DNA of 64,000 bases from Tenacibaculum jejuense (GTDB taxonomy: Bacteria > Bacteroidota > Bacteroidia > Flavobacteriales > Flavobacteriaceae): NCBI RefSeq assembly GCF_900198195.1, contig NZ_LT899436.1, positions 1,591,501-1,655,500 of the forward strand, read 5' to 3'. Of the stretch, positions 44,873 through 54,168 are shown piece by piece. Within the stretch, counting starts at the first letter, position 1; every line of letters starts with the position of its first letter. The translations under genes and the position numbers were made by a program. The notes under the pieces are model-generated. The model saw nothing but the letters and a program-made list of their open reading frames with translations, searched no databases and was not told where the DNA came from.

Positions 44873-45688
44873 CTATATACGATTAATCAGCTCATCAAAG
44901 AGAGATTTTGATACAGGAATGCTATACTTTATATGTTTTAAATTTATTTTGGCATTTTGTTTATTACCTTTTACTGAAAGTATATAATCTGGATTAACAA
45001 TATATGAGCGATGCGTTTTCAATAATGAATTAAATTGACTTTGAACCTCAGTTAGAGTTGTACGAATAAGTTTTTCTTCAACCTTTTCATTGTTAAAAAA
45101 AAAGATTCTGATATAATTATTTTCAGATTTTATAAAAAGGATATTCTTTGGTTCGATATAAAAAGATTCCTTTTTCAATTTACTTTTTATTTGAATTTTC
45201 TCTATCTCTTTTATTGGTTCATTCTCTTGATTACTGTTGTTAGGTTTATCTTGAAGGTATTTTTGTCTTAAAAAGATAGTTGATACAAAAAGTAAGCTAC
45301 CAAAGCCCAAAAAAATAACTTTGAACCAGTTTAAAAAGTGAAATAAATTTACTCTTTCTGGATTTTTGTTAATGCCTAATTCTGTATAAAAAAATGCAAG
45401 AACAACTGCTGCACATACAAATACAAAACTGAATATTACTTCTTCAAAAAAGTTCCAAATTTCTGTTTTTGTATAATAGCCAATAGAAAACCTATGACAA
45501 ATTAGATAAGTGAATAAGGTGATAAATCCGTAACCTATTAAATATAAATTTTTATATAAAAACTTAGAATTTCCAGAATTAAAAGGCTCTAAAAAGAATA
45601 AAATAAATAAAACAAAAAATGATAATATAATACTTATAAAGAAATGAGTTCTATATGATTTACTGTATGGGAATTTCTTGTAAAGCAT
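44873..45688 (-). CDS. Membrane LytTR-domain DNA-binding protein
   Basis: The protein has 271 residues. About four hydrophobic segments occupy residues 12-150 (for example FFISIILSFFVLFILFFLEP). A charged linker then leads to a C-terminal LytTR domain (about residues 175-270) with NILFIKSENNYIRIFF, LIRTTLTEVQSQF and THRSYIVNPDYILSVKG. There is no receiver domain, so it is a one-component membrane regulator rather than a response regulator. LytTR proteins bind direct repeats in promoters. A histidine kinase gene is not adjacent. The target and signal are unknown. Confidence 0.85.
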   Translation of the reverse strand: MLYKKFPYSKSYRTHFFISIILSFFVLFILFFLEPFNSGNSKFLYKNLYLIGYGFITLFTYLICHRFSIGYYTKTEIWNFFEEVIFSFVFVCAAVVLAFFYTELGINKNPERVNLFHFLNWFKVIFLGFGSLLFVSTIFLRQKYLQDKPNNSNQENEPIKEIEKIQIKSKLKKESFYIEPKNILFIKSENNYIRIFFFNNEKVEEKLIRTTLTEVQSQFNSLLKTHRSYIVNPDYILSVKGNKQNAKINLKHIKYSIPVSKSLFDELINRI

Positions 45689-45735
45689 TAATTTTTAATA
45701 TTGATATATAGCTATTGAATTTAATATATTAATAA

Positions 45736-46203
45736 TTATTTTTTTGAAGTTAGTTTTTCAATCACCCATAATGGACCTATTAAAAGAAATTGTAAATCTT
45801 TAATAAACGATGGTTTTTTACCTTCAACTTTATGACCATAAAATTGTCCGATCCAAGCAACTACAAAAATAGTTATTGATACAACTAATAAACTAGCATG
45901 GTTGTTTATCCAATTATTACCTGCTATTGAAAGAAGAATTAATATTAGCATTTTTATAAAATACCAAAACCCTAATCTTAAATAAAAAAATAAGCATAGA
46001 AAAGTACCAACTACAAAAGCCCAATTTTCAATAAGTGGATTATATAGTTTAAAAGTATTTTTAAGTAGTGAAGGAGGTATGCACATAATTAATCCTACAA
46101 CACTAAAAAATATAGCAGGTACACATATGTAATGAATAAATTGATTTGTTTCATTTTGATGGCTTATGGCGTACTCTTCAAACCATTGATTAGCTGTTCT
46201 CAT
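45736..46203 (-). CDS. Mpo1-like (DUF962) membrane protein
   Basis: The protein has 155 residues and starts MRTANQWFEEYAISHQNETNQ, then IHYICVPAIFFSVVGLIMC. The H..N.TN..IH...VP pattern is the DUF962/Mpo1 signature. The histidines H15, H24 and later WIGQFYGHKVEGKKP (with an H) are candidate iron ligands. Four membrane helices are visible. The yeast member Mpo1 is a dioxygenase that shortens 2-hydroxy fatty acids by alpha-oxidation. Flavobacteria make hydroxylated fatty acids and sphingolipids, so a similar role is plausible but inferred. It is on the same strand as the LytTR gene 47 bases downstream. Confidence 0.82.
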   Translation of the reverse strand: MRTANQWFEEYAISHQNETNQFIHYICVPAIFFSVVGLIMCIPPSLLKNTFKLYNPLIENWAFVVGTFLCLFFYLRLGFWYFIKMLILILLSIAGNNWINNHASLLVVSITIFVVAWIGQFYGHKVEGKKPSFIKDLQFLLIGPLWVIEKLTSKK

Positions 46204-46220
46204 AATATATTAAATTAAAA

Positions 46221-46250
46221 AAAGACCAGAATTGCTTCTGGTCTTTAAAG
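46221..46250 (-). terminator. Terminator after the two-domain TonB-type gene
   Basis: AAAGACCAGAA (46221-46231), loop TTGC, TTCTGGTCTTT (46236-46246) is a perfect 11-base stem. Read leftward it is followed by a run of T (plus-strand A-run before 46221), just after the stop at 46276. Confidence 0.88.
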
Positions 46251-46275
46251 TATATAAATCTCTGTTAGTAGTATA

Positions 46276-47361
46276 TTATTTATTTAAAGCAAAGTTAATT
46301 GGGAAGCTATATCTTACCTTAACTCTTACACCTTTTCTAATTGCAGGTTTTAATTTTGGCATTCCGCTTAGTATTGAAACTAAAGCATCTTCCAAGATTT
46401 TTCCTCCTTCTGGTCCTTTTGCTCTAATATTTACGATATCTCCGTTTGTATCTACTATAAATGAAGCAGTAACTTTTCCTTGGATGTTTTTCTTTTTTGC
46501 TTCTTCTGGATATGCAAAGTTTTCATTGATAAATTTAGAAAATTGAACATTGAAACAACTTTGAGAATCTTTTGAATTACAGTCAGAAAATAATGGAACT
46601 GAATCTACACTTTTAAATCCAAAAATATCTTTTGTGTTTTCTGGAATTTTCTTAACTCTCTTTACGTTAGAAGGTCTTTTTCCAGGAATTCTAAAGTTAA
46701 TAGGTACACCATATTTAACTTTTACATTTTTCCCATTGTGTTTACCAGGTTTGAATTTTGGTAACTTCTTAATGATTCTTACAGCTTCTTTTTCTAATAA
46801 TTCTCCCTTGTAAGGACCTCTTACATTTAAATCTGCAACATCACCGTTTTTGTCAATAACAAATTGTACTAATACTCTTCCTTGAATTGAAGCATCATAT
46901 GCTTTTCCAGGATAAGAAAAGTTTCTGTTAATGTGATCTCTTACCATTTTATTGAAACATTTCTCTTGTTTGAAAATAGCGACCTTTTCACAATCTTCGA
47001 ACAAAGGAATTTCTTCTACTAAATTAAATGGAATTTTTTCTACAACTTCTTCACTACTTAAATCTAAATTACCAACTAAAGAAGCTTTTTTCTTTAATTC
47101 AGCTAATTTGTTAGAAGTCGCACTTGATGAATTAACACCTGTTACGGCATTTCTTTTACGTATAACCCTTCTTCTAGAGGTTACTTCGACAGATATCTTT
47201 TTTGCTTTTCCGTCTTTACTTTCAACTGAACACTTGGTGATACTATTTAAATCTAAAGCTGGATCTCCAGCTGGAGTATCACAGGTTTCATCTTTTGCTT
47301 GAGAAAATGTCAATTGCTGAAATAAAAAGATAGCAGCAATTGCGAAAACTTTTTTAAACAT
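46276..47361 (-). CDS. Secreted protein with two TonB C-terminal domains
   Basis: The protein has 361 residues. A cleavable signal peptide (residues 1-20, ending LTFSQ) replaces the membrane anchor of normal TonB. A region rich in K and R follows. Two TonB C-terminal domains come next (about residues 120-225 and 265-358), each with FxYPxxAxxxxIQGRV/KV, a DxNGD turn and a KLPKFKPGKHNG or MPKLKPAIRKG strand leading to PINF. Each domain is preceded by a short VP(L)F..C...CFN motif with two cysteines. The family is usually called energy transducer TonB, but without an anchor or proline-rich spacer this copy more likely works in the periplasm. It is a paralogue of the gene at 47525. Confidence 0.8.
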   Translation of the reverse strand: MFKKVFAIAAIFLFQQLTFSQAKDETCDTPAGDPALDLNSITKCSVESKDGKAKKISVEVTSRRRVIRKRNAVTGVNSSSATSNKLAELKKKASLVGNLDLSSEEVVEKIPFNLVEEIPLFEDCEKVAIFKQEKCFNKMVRDHINRNFSYPGKAYDASIQGRVLVQFVIDKNGDVADLNVRGPYKGELLEKEAVRIIKKLPKFKPGKHNGKNVKVKYGVPINFRIPGKRPSNVKRVKKIPENTKDIFGFKSVDSVPLFSDCNSKDSQSCFNVQFSKFINENFAYPEEAKKKNIQGKVTASFIVDTNGDIVNIRAKGPEGGKILEDALVSILSGMPKLKPAIRKGVRVKVRYSFPINFALNK

Positions 47362-47524
47362 ACTTTATAGGGATTAGAGATTATCTGCGGCTAAGATATG
47401 AATTTATATCGACTAAAAAAAATTTCTTGTTTTTTTTTAATTAGTTGTTAATAAGTATCATAACTTGATATCGCATTGCATAATCAGTGATCCAAAAAGT
47501 ATGCCAAGTATTTTTATGTCTATT

Positions 47525-48205
47525 TTACTCGCTAAAATTTATAGGTAAACTATACTTTACATTCACAGGTAATCCGTTATGTTTTCCTGGTGTAAACTTA
47601 GGAAGTTTGCTTACCACACGTTCAATCTCTTCTTCTAATTGTTTGTTTTTATTCCTAGATTTAATCAATAAATTACGAACATTACCCTTCACATCTACAG
47701 TGAATTGAAGAAAGACTCTACCAGTAATTCCATCATTTGAAGCTCTTTCTGGTTCAAAGTTTTTTGCAAAGTGCTTAGAAAACTGATTGTTGAAGCAATC
47801 ACTTTTACTTTTTATATGATCTTCACATTCTGGGAAACTTGGAACTTCATCTACAATAGAAAATAAAATTTCTTGTGCGATAACTTTTTTGGTAACTAAA
47901 TTTGAACGAATCTCTAATTTATCAGTATTTGTTTTAACATCTTTCTTTAAATGACCAATATCACCTAATGAATTTGCTTTACCTCTTTTTCTAACTACTC
48001 TTTTGCGTATTTTGTTAGAAGCAACATTTAATGTTATTTTCCTTTTATTATCTGATTCTTGTTTTATAGTACATTTAGATATGCTATTTAAGTCAGCGAT
48101 ATGTACGTTATTAGGGGTGTCACAAGTCTCGTTAGATTGTGAGCTTATTGTAGTATAAAAAAATAAAGAAACTACTATTAATAATGGGGGGTAAATGTGT
48201 TTCAT
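47525..48205 (-). CDS. Secreted protein with one TonB C-terminal domain
   Basis: The protein has 226 residues with a signal peptide (about residues 1-22, ending ISSQ). The mature N-terminus SNETCDTPNNVHIADLNSISKC matches its neighbour (DETCDTPAGDPALDLNSITKC), so the two are clear paralogues. A basic stretch (RKRVVRKRGK) follows. A single TonB C-terminal domain covers about residues 125-225 (VPSFPECEDHIKSKSDCFNN, ITGRVFLQFTVDVKGNV, KLPKFTPGKHNGLPVNVKY). It also lacks a membrane anchor. A 163-base gap to its neighbour suggests separate transcripts. No exbB or exbD is adjacent. Confidence 0.78.
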   Translation of the reverse strand: MKHIYPPLLIVVSLFFYTTISSQSNETCDTPNNVHIADLNSISKCTIKQESDNKRKITLNVASNKIRKRVVRKRGKANSLGDIGHLKKDVKTNTDKLEIRSNLVTKKVIAQEILFSIVDEVPSFPECEDHIKSKSDCFNNQFSKHFAKNFEPERASNDGITGRVFLQFTVDVKGNVRNLLIKSRNKNKQLEEEIERVVSKLPKFTPGKHNGLPVNVKYSLPINFSE

Positions 48206-48413
48206 TGTCGTGAGGGGAATTTTATTGTTAAATTTATCTATATCATCATTTACAAATTTCGGTTTTAAGTTATTTTAATATGTTAAGTATTATTTATTGA
48301 TAGGTTAAATATGAAGAAAAAAATAAAATTAAAATAGTTATAATTTAATGATTTGCTTACAGTTATTTAATATTCAATAATTACGTAATCTCTCGGGCAA
48401 ATATAATAAAAGA

Positions 48414-48457
48414 AAAAAGCCGACTCGTTAACATTTGTTAATAAATCGACTTTTTAT
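48414..48457 (-). terminator. Terminator after the cyclophilin-FKBP gene
   Basis: AAAAAAGCCGA (48413-48423) and TCGACTTTTT (48446-48455) form an imperfect stem around an inner TTAAC/GTTAA hairpin. Read leftward it ends in a T-run (the A-run at 48412-48418), 28 bases after the stop of the minus-strand gene at 48485. Confidence 0.65.
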
Positions 48458-48484
48458 TGAGTTATTCTTAGTTATTTAACTAAA

Positions 48485-49414
48485 TTATTTCACATTCATT
48501 AATTCTACATCAAAAATAAGAGTAGCGTCTGGAGGAATTACTCCACCAGCTCCACTAGAGCCATAAGCTAAGTCAGAAGGAATAACCAAGCGTGCTTTGT
48601 CTCCAACTTGTAATAATTGGATTCCTTCATCCCATCCAGGAATTACTTGACCAACTCCAATAGCAAAATCAATTGGTTGTTTACGCTTGTATGAAGAATC
48701 AAATACAGTTCCGTCTAATAATTGTCCTTTATAGTGTACAGAAACCATTGCTCCTTTAGTTGCTTTTTTTCCTTCACCTTTTTGAATGATTTTATAGCGT
48801 AATCCACTTGGAGTTTCATCATAACCAGCAGCAACTTGATCTAAAAGTTCTTTTTGCTTAGCTTTTTCAGCAGCTTCTCTTTTTTCACGTTCTCCTTCAA
48901 AAGATCTAAAAGCCTCAACTGCATTCCAAGCTTCAGCAGTTTCACCAACTCTTAAAATTTCAACATTCATATCGTCACCTTGCTCAACAGCATCAACAAC
49001 ATCTTGTCCTTCAATTACACTACCGAAAACAGTATGCTTTCCGTCTAACCATGGAGTAGCAACATGAGTAATAAAGAATTGAGAACCGTTAGTTCCTGGT
49101 CCTGCATTTGCCATAGAAAGTTTTCCAGGAGCATCGTGCTTTAATTCTGGGTGAATTTCATCGTCAAACTTATAACCTGGATTTCCAGTACCTGTTCCTT
49201 GTGGGCAACCACCTTGAATCATAAAATCAGCAATAACTCTATGAAATTTTAATCCATTATAGTAAGGCTCACCTTGAGGACGAGCTGAGTTTTCTAAGTT
49301 TCCTTCAGCTAAAGCAACAAAGTTGCCAACTGTTCCAGGAGTTTTTTCGTATTCTAAATTCACTAAAATGTCTCCTTTAGGAGTAGTGAACTTTGCGTAT
49401 ATTCCGTTATTCAT
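48485..49414 (-). CDS. Cyclophilin-FKBP fusion peptidyl-prolyl isomerase
   Basis: The protein has 309 residues with two isomerase folds in one chain. Residues about 5-165 are a cyclophilin ([49 protein letters not shown]). A charged helical linker follows (about residues 168-200, [17 protein letters not shown]), then an FKBP domain (about residues 203-309; [56 protein letters not shown]). No signal peptide is evident, so it is predicted cytoplasmic. The gene is last in an apparent prfC, outer-membrane protein, isomerase operon, nine bases after the middle gene. Confidence 0.93.
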   Translation of the reverse strand: MNNGIYAKFTTPKGDILVNLEYEKTPGTVGNFVALAEGNLENSARPQGEPYYNGLKFHRVIADFMIQGGCPQGTGTGNPGYKFDDEIHPELKHDAPGKLSMANAGPGTNGSQFFITHVATPWLDGKHTVFGSVIEGQDVVDAVEQGDDMNVEILRVGETAEAWNAVEAFRSFEGEREKREAAEKAKQKELLDQVAAGYDETPSGLRYKIIQKGEGKKATKGAMVSVHYKGQLLDGTVFDSSYKRKQPIDFAIGVGQVIPGWDEGIQLLQVGDKARLVIPSDLAYGSSGAGGVIPPDATLIFDVELMNVK

Positions 49415-49423
49415 TATAAATTA

Positions 49424-50977
49424 TTATTTGTCAGTGTTATTTTTAAGTGAGGCAAAGTTATAACTTATACCTATATTAAAGTTGTTTGAATTTACATTTC
49501 CGAAAGGCGAATATAATTTTCCACCAGAAACGTGTAAAGCTATATTGTTAGTTGCGAAATAATTGAATCCTATAGTTGGTCTTGCTACAATTCCTTCATC
49601 AGTATCTACACCAGCACCACCAGCAGCACCTCCAACTAAATTTACAAAAGCATTTACCTTATGATTCAAAAATGTATTTGTTTTTACACCAAAACCAGCC
49701 AATCCATGTGCGTAACCACCAGATCTTCCTCCATAAGCAAAACCAGCTTCACCAATTAAGTATACATTATTAAAGATATCATAAGTAAAGTTTAAAGCTA
49801 ATAATTGTAAATCGGTTACCAATACATTATTGGGATCATCTGTTTTTTGAACTTTAAAATACGTCTGATTTTGTATAGATGCTGAAATTCCTTGAGTTTT
49901 AAAGTTTGTATTTGGTGTCCCGTCTGAAGTTTCAATTCCACTACTCAAGTTCATATATTTTAATCCGAAACCTAAAGTGTAAGCTTCAAAGTCTCCATCT
50001 AAAGCTCGGTAATATCCACCATGTCCGCTTAGTGCTAGATTGTCAGAAATTTTTAAATCTAATCCAGCAGAAGGATAAACAGTTAATCCGCCTTCAGGAG
50101 CAATTCTTCCACCAGCTGCACCAACAGCCAGTTTTCCAAAAACATTGATATACTTTGATTGATACGGATGATAACCAGCACCAACAAATAAATCCATAAA
50201 ACCAGCTCTTAATCCTTTATATATAGCATCGGTATGTGCAAATAAAAATGTATTCTCGTTTACATACTTCTGATATTCGAAACCTAATACATATAACGTA
50301 GTATCTAAAGGATCTCCATTATCTTTTTTAGAATCTCCGAAAGGGAAGAAGAAGTCGAAACGAACTTGCTGTGTGTTTTTAACAACAGGTCTTTTCCAAT
50401 ATGAATCCTTACCCAAAGTGTTTGTGAATTCTTGATTTGCATTTTCATAATCTGTATATCTGAAAATACTTGGAATTTCAACAAAGAAAGAAACAGAATT
50501 ATCTTTAATACTACCAGTATAAAAGTTTAAATGACTGAATTGTACTCCAAAACTATAGTTTTTCTTTTTGTATTGTAAACCAATATTTGGATTGATAAAT
50601 GCTCCATCATTTACTAAAACTCTATAACCACCACCGCCACCGAAGTGGAAGTTAGCATCAAAATAAAGATTGTCAATTATTTTTTTGTTGATTCCTAGTT
50701 CTGCACCTAAAGTGAACAATCCACCTTGATCTCCAGTTACAGCAAAATGAAAACCAGCTCCACCATATAACCAATCGTTAAAAGGAATTTGATAATGCAA
50801 TCCGACCAATCCCATTGTAGATTCAGTAAATGTGGCATTATCTGGCATAGAAACCGGAATAAAATTCAAACGAACTCTGTTGTTTAATTCTTTTCCTTTT
50901 AATTCAGAAATGTCTTTTTGACCAAATACGGTTGTAGTCACAAAAAGAAGAAAAATGAACTGAATCGTTTTTTTCAT
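49424..50977 (-). CDS. Outer-membrane beta-barrel protein, function unknown
   Basis: The protein has 517 residues with a signal peptide (about residues 1-19, ending TVFGQ) and then about 16-20 amphipathic strands with many glycine- and aromatic-rich turns (FHFGGGGGYRVLVN; GLHYQIPFNDWLYGGAGF). It ends in FNIGISYNFASLKNN, a typical barrel end. No plug or TonB box is visible, so it is more likely a passive barrel or channel. It lies 10 bases after prfC and 9 bases before the isomerase fusion gene, suggesting co-transcription. The family is not recognised. Confidence 0.7.
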   Translation of the reverse strand: MKKTIQFIFLLFVTTTVFGQKDISELKGKELNNRVRLNFIPVSMPDNATFTESTMGLVGLHYQIPFNDWLYGGAGFHFAVTGDQGGLFTLGAELGINKKIIDNLYFDANFHFGGGGGYRVLVNDGAFINPNIGLQYKKKNYSFGVQFSHLNFYTGSIKDNSVSFFVEIPSIFRYTDYENANQEFTNTLGKDSYWKRPVVKNTQQVRFDFFFPFGDSKKDNGDPLDTTLYVLGFEYQKYVNENTFLFAHTDAIYKGLRAGFMDLFVGAGYHPYQSKYINVFGKLAVGAAGGRIAPEGGLTVYPSAGLDLKISDNLALSGHGGYYRALDGDFEAYTLGFGLKYMNLSSGIETSDGTPNTNFKTQGISASIQNQTYFKVQKTDDPNNVLVTDLQLLALNFTYDIFNNVYLIGEAGFAYGGRSGGYAHGLAGFGVKTNTFLNHKVNAFVNLVGGAAGGAGVDTDEGIVARPTIGFNYFATNNIALHVSGGKLYSPFGNVNSNNFNIGISYNFASLKNNTDK

Positions 50978-50987
50978 AAATCAAAAA

Positions 50988-52577
50988 TTAATTGAATTCA
51001 CTAGTAAAATGTAATTTCACTGTTGGAAATTTACTTTGTGTCATTTGAATGGTAAACGGAGAATCTGCTAAGAAAACTAATTGTCCCTGTTTGTCTTTAG
51101 CTAAATAACGTTGCTTTACTCGTTTGAATTCTTTGAATTCTTCGTTCTTTTCATCTTCAGGTTCTACCCAACAAGCTTTATGTACAGCAATGTTTTCGTA
51201 TGTACATTTAGCATTGTATTCATGCTCTAAACGGTATTGAATTACTTCGTACTGAAGTGCACCAACGGTACCAATAATTCTTCGTCCGTTCATATCTAAA
51301 GTAAATAACTGTGCAACACCTTCATCCATTAATTGGTCTAAACCTTTATATAATTGTTTTGCCTTTAAAGGATCTGCATTATTTACATAACGGAAATGTT
51401 CTGGAGAGAAACTCGGAATTCCTTTGAAGTTTAATTTTTCTCCTTCAGTTAATGTATCTCCAATTTTGAAGTTACCTGTATCGTGAAGTCCAACAATATC
51501 ACCAGCAAAAGATTCTTCAACAATTTCTTTCTTTTCAGCAAAGAAAGCATTCGGACTAGAAAACTTTACTTTTTTGTTATTACGAACGTGTAAATATGGA
51601 GTATTTCTTTTGAATGTTCCTGAAACGATTTTTACGAAAGCTAAACGGTCTCTGTGTTTAGGATCCATATTTGCGTGAATTTTGAAAACAAATCCTGTTA
51701 ATTTATTTTCTTTAGAGTCCACTAAACGAGTATCCGACATTTTAGGTTGTGGATTTGGAGCAATATCAATAAAACAATCTAATAATTCTTTAACTCCAAA
51801 ATTATTTAGTGCAGAACCAAAGAACACAGGTTGTAATTGTCCATCATCATAAGCCTTTTTATCAAAGTCAGGATATACTTCATAAACCAGTTCTAATTCT
51901 TCACGAAGTGTATCAGCAGCATCTTCTCCAACAAGTTCATCTAATTTAGGATTGTTTATATCATCAAATTCAACACCTTCAGAAATAGTTTGCTTGTTAT
52001 CACCAGAGAAAATATTGATTTTCTTTTCCCAAATGTTATAGATTCCTTTAAAGTCGTAACCCATTCCGATAGGGAAACTTAAAGGTGTAACTTTTAATCC
52101 TAATTTTTGTTCAACTTCGTCTAAAAGATCAAATGCATCTTTACCTTCACGGTCCAACTTATTGATAAAAACAATCATTGGGATATTACGCATTCTACAA
52201 ACTTCAACTAGTTTTTCAGTTTGTTCCTCGACACCTTTTGCTACATCAATAACAACAATCACACTATCTACAGCAGTTAACGTTCTAAATGTATCTTCAG
52301 CAAAATCCTTGTGACCAGGAGTATCAAGAATATTAATTTTCTTTTCTTTATAATTGAAAGCTAGAACAGAGGTTGCAACAGAAATACCACGCTGACGTTC
52401 AATTTCCATGAAATCGGAAGTAGCACCTTTTTTAACTTTATTACTTTTTACAGCACCAGCTTCTTGAATGGCTCCACCAAAAAGTAATAGTTTTTCTGTT
52501 AATGTTGTTTTACCCGCATCAGGATGAGATATAATTCCGAATGTTCTTCTTTTTTGTATTTCTTCTAAAAAACTCAT
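50988..52577 (-). CDS. prfC: Peptide chain release factor 3
   Basis: The protein has 529 residues, as expected for RF3. The GTPase domain has G1 SHPDAGKTTLTEKLL (from residue 17), the effector loop ERQRGISVATSV, G3 DTPGHKDFAEDTFR and G4 NKLDREGKD. The later domains include KHRDRLAFVKIVSGTFKRN and the C-terminal QRYLAKDKQGQLVFLADSPF. RF3 uses GTP to remove RF1 or RF2 from the ribosome after termination and supports translational quality control. The ATG is at 52577. It is the first gene of a three-gene minus-strand run. Confidence 0.96.
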   Translation of the reverse strand: MSFLEEIQKRRTFGIISHPDAGKTTLTEKLLLFGGAIQEAGAVKSNKVKKGATSDFMEIERQRGISVATSVLAFNYKEKKINILDTPGHKDFAEDTFRTLTAVDSVIVVIDVAKGVEEQTEKLVEVCRMRNIPMIVFINKLDREGKDAFDLLDEVEQKLGLKVTPLSFPIGMGYDFKGIYNIWEKKINIFSGDNKQTISEGVEFDDINNPKLDELVGEDAADTLREELELVYEVYPDFDKKAYDDGQLQPVFFGSALNNFGVKELLDCFIDIAPNPQPKMSDTRLVDSKENKLTGFVFKIHANMDPKHRDRLAFVKIVSGTFKRNTPYLHVRNNKKVKFSSPNAFFAEKKEIVEESFAGDIVGLHDTGNFKIGDTLTEGEKLNFKGIPSFSPEHFRYVNNADPLKAKQLYKGLDQLMDEGVAQLFTLDMNGRRIIGTVGALQYEVIQYRLEHEYNAKCTYENIAVHKACWVEPEDEKNEEFKEFKRVKQRYLAKDKQGQLVFLADSPFTIQMTQSKFPTVKLHFTSEFN

Positions 52578-52672
52578 TAGCTATAATTGAGGGCGTAAAG
52601 ATATATCTAATTCAAAAAAGAGCCAAGTGTTTAGAGTTTTATCCAATTACTAAAGAAGTGTTTATAAAAAAG

Positions 52673-52702
52673 AAAAGCGCAAGTACTATGACTCACACTT
52701 TT
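52673..52702 (-). terminator. Terminator after the alpha/beta hydrolase gene
   Basis: On the minus strand AAAAGTGTGAGT pairs with ACTTGCGCTTTT around a 6-base loop, with three G-U wobbles in a 12-base stem, followed by a T-run. It sits 28 bases after the stop of the gene ending at 52731. Confidence 0.65.
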
Positions 52703-52730
52703 CTACTAATCTAAAATGAAATTTGAAGGC

Positions 52731-53699
52731 TTATTTTTTCTGAATATTTTTCATGAAAGCTCTAATTTTTTGAATGATTTCTTTGCCATCTTCTTCCAAA
52801 GCAAAATGACCTGTATCATATATATTATAATCTATTTTTTTAACATCTTTTTTGAATGCTGCTGCACCACTTTCAGGGAAGAAAGCATCGTTTTTACCCC
52901 AAACAATTAAAAGAGGAGGTTGATTGTCTCTTAAATATTGCTGCCATTTTGGATATAGTTTTACATTGTTTTGATAATCGTAAAATAAATTTAAATGCAT
53001 TTTATGTGAACCTGGTCGAGATAATCTTAAATAATCTAAGTTCCAAGTATCTGGATTTACATTTTCCGGATCTCTTGTTCCATGCGTGTATTGCCATTCT
53101 AATCCTTCTAAAGAAAAAGCAGGTAATAAGGCATTTTCAGTTTCTTCGTTACGATTTGCCCATAACTCTCTAATTCCTTTCCACGCATCACCTAAACCTT
53201 CTTCGTAAGCATTACCGTTTTGATTTATAATAGCTGTAATTCTTTCTGGATGTGCAGTTGCTAATCTAAAACCAATTGGAGCCCCATAATCTTGAATCAT
53301 TATGGCATAAGAATCAATTCCTTTTTCTTCTAAGAATGTATTAATCGTATTAGCAATGTTATCGAAAGTATATTCATATTGATCAATAGGAGGGAAGTCA
53401 CTATTACCAAACCCAGGGTAATCAGGAGCAATAAGATGATACTCATCTGCAAGTTGTGCTAACACTTTTCTATATTGATGAGATGAAGTTGGGAAACCAT
53501 GTAATAAAACGATAGTTGGATTTTTCGGATTTCCTGCTTCTCTGTAAGCAATTGATACTCCATTAACGGTTTGCTTTTTATATTTAATTTGTGTCATTGT
53601 GTTTTGTTGTATTGTTGTTGTTTGTTTTTGTATTTCTTTTTTCTGACAACTAATTGCCAAAGCGATAAAAGAAAAGAGTAAAGGTTTTAGAAGTTTCAT
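52731..53699 (-). CDS. Lipoprotein alpha/beta hydrolase (epoxide hydrolase/dehalogenase-like)
   Basis: The protein has 322 residues with a lipoprotein signal (ALAISC, C18). The alpha/beta hydrolase fold has LLHGFPTSSHQYR (HGFP at residues 67-70), DYPGFGNSDFP and an aspartate nucleophile, D137, in MIQDYGAP, as in epoxide hydrolases and haloalkane dehalogenases. The acid is probably D in VWGKNDAFFPESG and the histidine H in YDTGHFALEED. It is membrane-anchored, probably periplasmic. It follows the DUF1348 gene by 10 bases and is probably in the TetR-regulated unit. Substrate unknown. Confidence 0.85.
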   Translation of the reverse strand: MKLLKPLLFSFIALAISCQKKEIQKQTTTIQQNTMTQIKYKKQTVNGVSIAYREAGNPKNPTIVLLHGFPTSSHQYRKVLAQLADEYHLIAPDYPGFGNSDFPPIDQYEYTFDNIANTINTFLEEKGIDSYAIMIQDYGAPIGFRLATAHPERITAIINQNGNAYEEGLGDAWKGIRELWANRNEETENALLPAFSLEGLEWQYTHGTRDPENVNPDTWNLDYLRLSRPGSHKMHLNLFYDYQNNVKLYPKWQQYLRDNQPPLLIVWGKNDAFFPESGAAAFKKDVKKIDYNIYDTGHFALEEDGKEIIQKIRAFMKNIQKK

Positions 53700-53709
53700 G
53701 TAGTTTGTT

Positions 53710-54117
53710 TTATAATTTTCTATCTGTTTCTTTAATTTTCAAATCATTGATACTAGCGTATCGTTTTTTCATAAGTCCGTTTTCATCAAATTCCCAGTTT
53801 TCATTTCCATATGCTCTAAACCATTGTCCTTCATCATTTTCATATTCATATTCGAACCTCACTGCAATACGATTTTCAGAAAAAGCCCACAACTCTTTTT
53901 TAAGTTTATAGTTAAGTTCTACATTCCATTTATTCGATAAAAAAGCTTGTACTTCTTTTCTACCATTAATAAATTGATCACGATTTCTCCATTCGGTATC
54001 TATTGAATATGCTTCAGATACTTTAATAGGGTTTTTACTGTTCCAAGCATCTTCTGCCATTTGAACTTTTTGTTTAGCTGTCTCCAAAGTAAATGGAGGT
54101 AATGGATGTTTTTTCAT
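53710..54117 (-). CDS. DUF1348 (NTF2/SnoaL-like) protein
   Basis: The protein has 135 residues of NTF2/SnoaL-type fold. [40 protein letters not shown] and [20 protein letters not shown] are the conserved blocks of DUF1348. It is a small alpha+beta cone, probably cytoplasmic; the enzymatic role is unknown, though NTF2-like proteins are often small-molecule isomerases or detoxification enzymes. The start ATG is at 54117, directly downstream of a perfect palindrome (54132-54149) that is a likely TetR operator. Confidence 0.85.
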   Translation of the reverse strand: MKKHPLPPFTLETAKQKVQMAEDAWNSKNPIKVSEAYSIDTEWRNRDQFINGRKEVQAFLSNKWNVELNYKLKKELWAFSENRIAVRFEYEYENDEGQWFRAYGNENWEFDENGLMKKRYASINDLKIKETDRKL

Positions 54118-54131
54118 GTTTTTATTTTTAG

Positions 54132-54149
54132 TTACCGAACATTCGGTAA
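54132..54149. promoter_or_regulatory. Likely TetR operator (perfect palindrome) before the DUF1348 gene
   Basis: TTACCGAA-CA-TTCGGTAA is a perfect 8-base inverted repeat with a 2-base centre. It lies in the 51-base gap between tetR and the DUF1348 gene, 15 bases before its ATG. A near copy lies upstream of tetR (54760-54777). Confidence 0.75.
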
Positions 54150-54168
54150 AATTTAAATTTAAAATTTT

